A stretch of DNA of 5,952 bases from NCBI GenBank assembly GCA_900545875.1, contig URAQ01000114.1, positions 1 through 5,952 of the forward strand, read 5' to 3'. Shown piece after piece: positions 4,624 through 5,952 of this stretch (position 1 is the stretch's first letter; each line of letters starts with the position of its first letter). Made by a program: the position numbers and the translations under genes. Under the pieces are notes generated by a model, which saw only the letters and a program-made list of their open reading frames with translations, ran no database searches and was not told the DNA's origin. The stretch is from an uncultured Collinsella sp. (lineage in GTDB: Bacteria; Actinomycetota; Coriobacteriia; Coriobacteriales; Coriobacteriaceae).

Positions 4624-5952
4624 TGACTGACGTGCGCGAGGCCGCGCAGAACCTGATCGAGTACGCTATTCACCAATCGATGATCGGCCAGGACGATCGC
4701 ATCTGGGCCTACAACACCATTCTCGAGTGCATCGGCGCCACGGGTCCGGCGCTCGACATGGCCTGGGCGCTCCAGGTCGAGAAACTCTCGTTCTTGCACC
4801 CCGATACACTCCCCAATTTTGACCTGGAGGGCACGCTTGCCGCGCTTTCCGAGGCCGCCGTTGTCAACGGTGCCGCCGAGGACACGGCATCGGGCCGCGA
4901 CCGCATCGCCATGCGCATCATGGGCGTGCTGATGCCGAGGCCTTCGGTTGTAAACGAGGAATTCAACGGCCGTATGGGCGTCAACGAGCCCCGCGCCGCG
5001 ACCGACTGGTTCTACGGTCTGTGCTGCGACGCCGGCTACGTGCGTCGTGCCGCCATCGCGCGCAATATCAAATGGAGCACCCCCACCAACTGGGGCGACC
5101 TGGAGATCACAATCAACCTGTCAAAGCCCGAAAAGGATCCGCGCAACATTGCCGCGGCCGGCGCCGCAAAGAACACGGGCGAGAAGTATCCCGCCTGTCA
5201 GCTCTGCATCGAGAACGAGGGCTACCCCGGACGCTCCGCCGCAGCCGACGGCGGCGCTCATCCCGCCCGTCAGAACCTGCGCGTTATTCCCATTCAGCTC
5301 GACGGCGAGCGCTGGGGCTTCCAGTACAGCCCGTATGCGTATTTTAACGAGCACTGCATTACGATGAGCTCCGAGCATCGCCCGATGCACGTGGACCGCA
5401 AGGGGCTGACCTGCCTGCTCGATTTTGTGGACCTGTTCCCGCACTACTTCATCGGCTCCAACGCCGACCTGCCCATCGTGGGCGGCTCGATCTTGTCGCA
5501 TGACCACTTCCAGGGCGGCGCGCACGAGTTCCCCATGATGCATGCCGCTGAGGTCTCGCAGTTTAGCGTGCCCGGCTTTGACCAGGTCAGCGGTACCGTG
5601 TTGCAGTGGCCGCTCTCGGTGCTGCGACTGCGTTCGCACGACCGCGCCCAGCTGCTCGACGCCGCCGAGAAGATTATCCTTGCCTGGCGCGAGTGGACCG
5701 ATGAGTCGGTTGGCGTCGTCGCGCACACAGCCGATGGCGTGGCGCACAACACCGTGACGCCCGTCATCCGCCGCGTCGACTCCCGCGGCAATGCCGGCGG
5801 CGAAATCTACGAGGCCTACCTGGCGCTTCGCTGCAACATCACGACTGACGAGCATCCGCTGGGCGTATTCCACCCGCATGCCGAGTACCACCACATTAAG
5901 AAGGAGAACATCGGCCTGATCGAGGTCATGGGTCTGGCCGTTCTGCCCGCCC
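4614..5952 (+). CDS. galT: UDP-glucose--hexose-1-phosphate uridylyltransferase, class II (3' end outside window)
   Basis: The frame is open to the window edge, giving 446 residues from ATG4614. Class II enzymes run to roughly 490, so a short C-terminal piece is missing. It transfers UMP between UDP-glucose and galactose-1-phosphate, yielding glucose-1-phosphate and UDP-galactose. Seen: YPACQLCIENEGYPGR (192-207), with a CxxC likely to bind metal; FNEHCI (244-249); and the active-site segment GGSILSHDHFQGG (290-302), where His298 is the presumed uridylylated nucleophile and Gln300 its partner, in the H-x-H-x-Q arrangement. These features mark the Firmicutes-type class II enzyme rather than the shorter E. 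coli class I. ATG4614 is chosen because AAGGGGG (4597-4603) lies 10 nt upstream; in that case it overlaps galK by 10 nt. The in-frame ATG4623 in TAATG (1-nt overlap) is the alternative. Either way translation is probably coupled to galK. UDP-galactose 4-epimerase is not in view. Confidence 0.92.
   Translation, partial: MAVMTDVREAAQNLIEYAIHQSMIGQDDRIWAYNTILECIGATGPALDMAWALQVEKLSFLHPDTLPNFDLEGTLAALSEAAVVNGAAEDTASGRDRIAMRIMGVLMPRPSVVNEEFNGRMGVNEPRAATDWFYGLCCDAGYVRRAAIARNIKWSTPTNWGDLEITINLSKPEKDPRNIAAAGAAKNTGEKYPACQLCIENEGYPGRSAAADGGAHPARQNLRVIPIQLDGERWGFQYSPYAYFNEHCITMSSEHRPMHVDRKGLTCLLDFVDLFPHYFIGSNADLPIVGGSILSHDHFQGGAHEFPMMHAAEVSQFSVPGFDQVSGTVLQWPLSVLRLRSHDRAQLLDAAEKIILAWREWTDESVGVVAHTADGVAHNTVTPVIRRVDSRGNAGGEIYEAYLALRCNITTDEHPLGVFHPHAEYHHIKKENIGLIEVMGLAVLPA

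Overview
The window looks like chromosomal DNA from a high-GC gut anaerobe of the Coriobacteriia. Collinsella or a close relative is my best guess. This rests on the GC-rich codon use, the clostridial-style variants of the galactose enzymes and the stand-alone A-type flavoprotein. It is inferred from recognition, not from a search.

There are five genes. From the left edge: (1) the N-terminal part of a P-loop AAA-type ATP-binding protein on the minus strand, running off the window at base 1; (2) a 189-base gap holding three copies of a 19-bp tandem repeat and a strong stem-loop terminator; (3) a complete minus-strand A-type flavodiiron protein (FprA-like O2/NO reductase) with all iron ligands present; (4) a complete minus-strand LacI-family regulator with a GTG start; (5) a 338-base divergent control region; (6) a plus-strand galK-galT pair, with galT running off the right edge.

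The right half is a Leloir-pathway galactose module. Galactokinase makes galactose-1-phosphate, and a class II uridylyltransferase exchanges it with UDP-glucose. The two genes overlap, so they are probably co-transcribed and translationally coupled. The divergent LacI-type protein is the obvious candidate regulator. The control region holds three near-identical copies of a LacI-type operator, TGTTAACGTACTCA: one near lacI, one over the likely gal -35 element and one in the gal leader. Two of the three are identical over 18 bp and lie in opposite orientations.

I do not see a clearly new multi-gene system. The points most worth a second look are the three-operator layout, the Glu-to-Asn change in the galactokinase sugar-binding motif, the 19-bp repeat array upstream of the ATPase gene, and an inverted repeat over the putative flavoprotein promoter. 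No tRNA, rRNA, CRISPR array or insertion sequence was seen.
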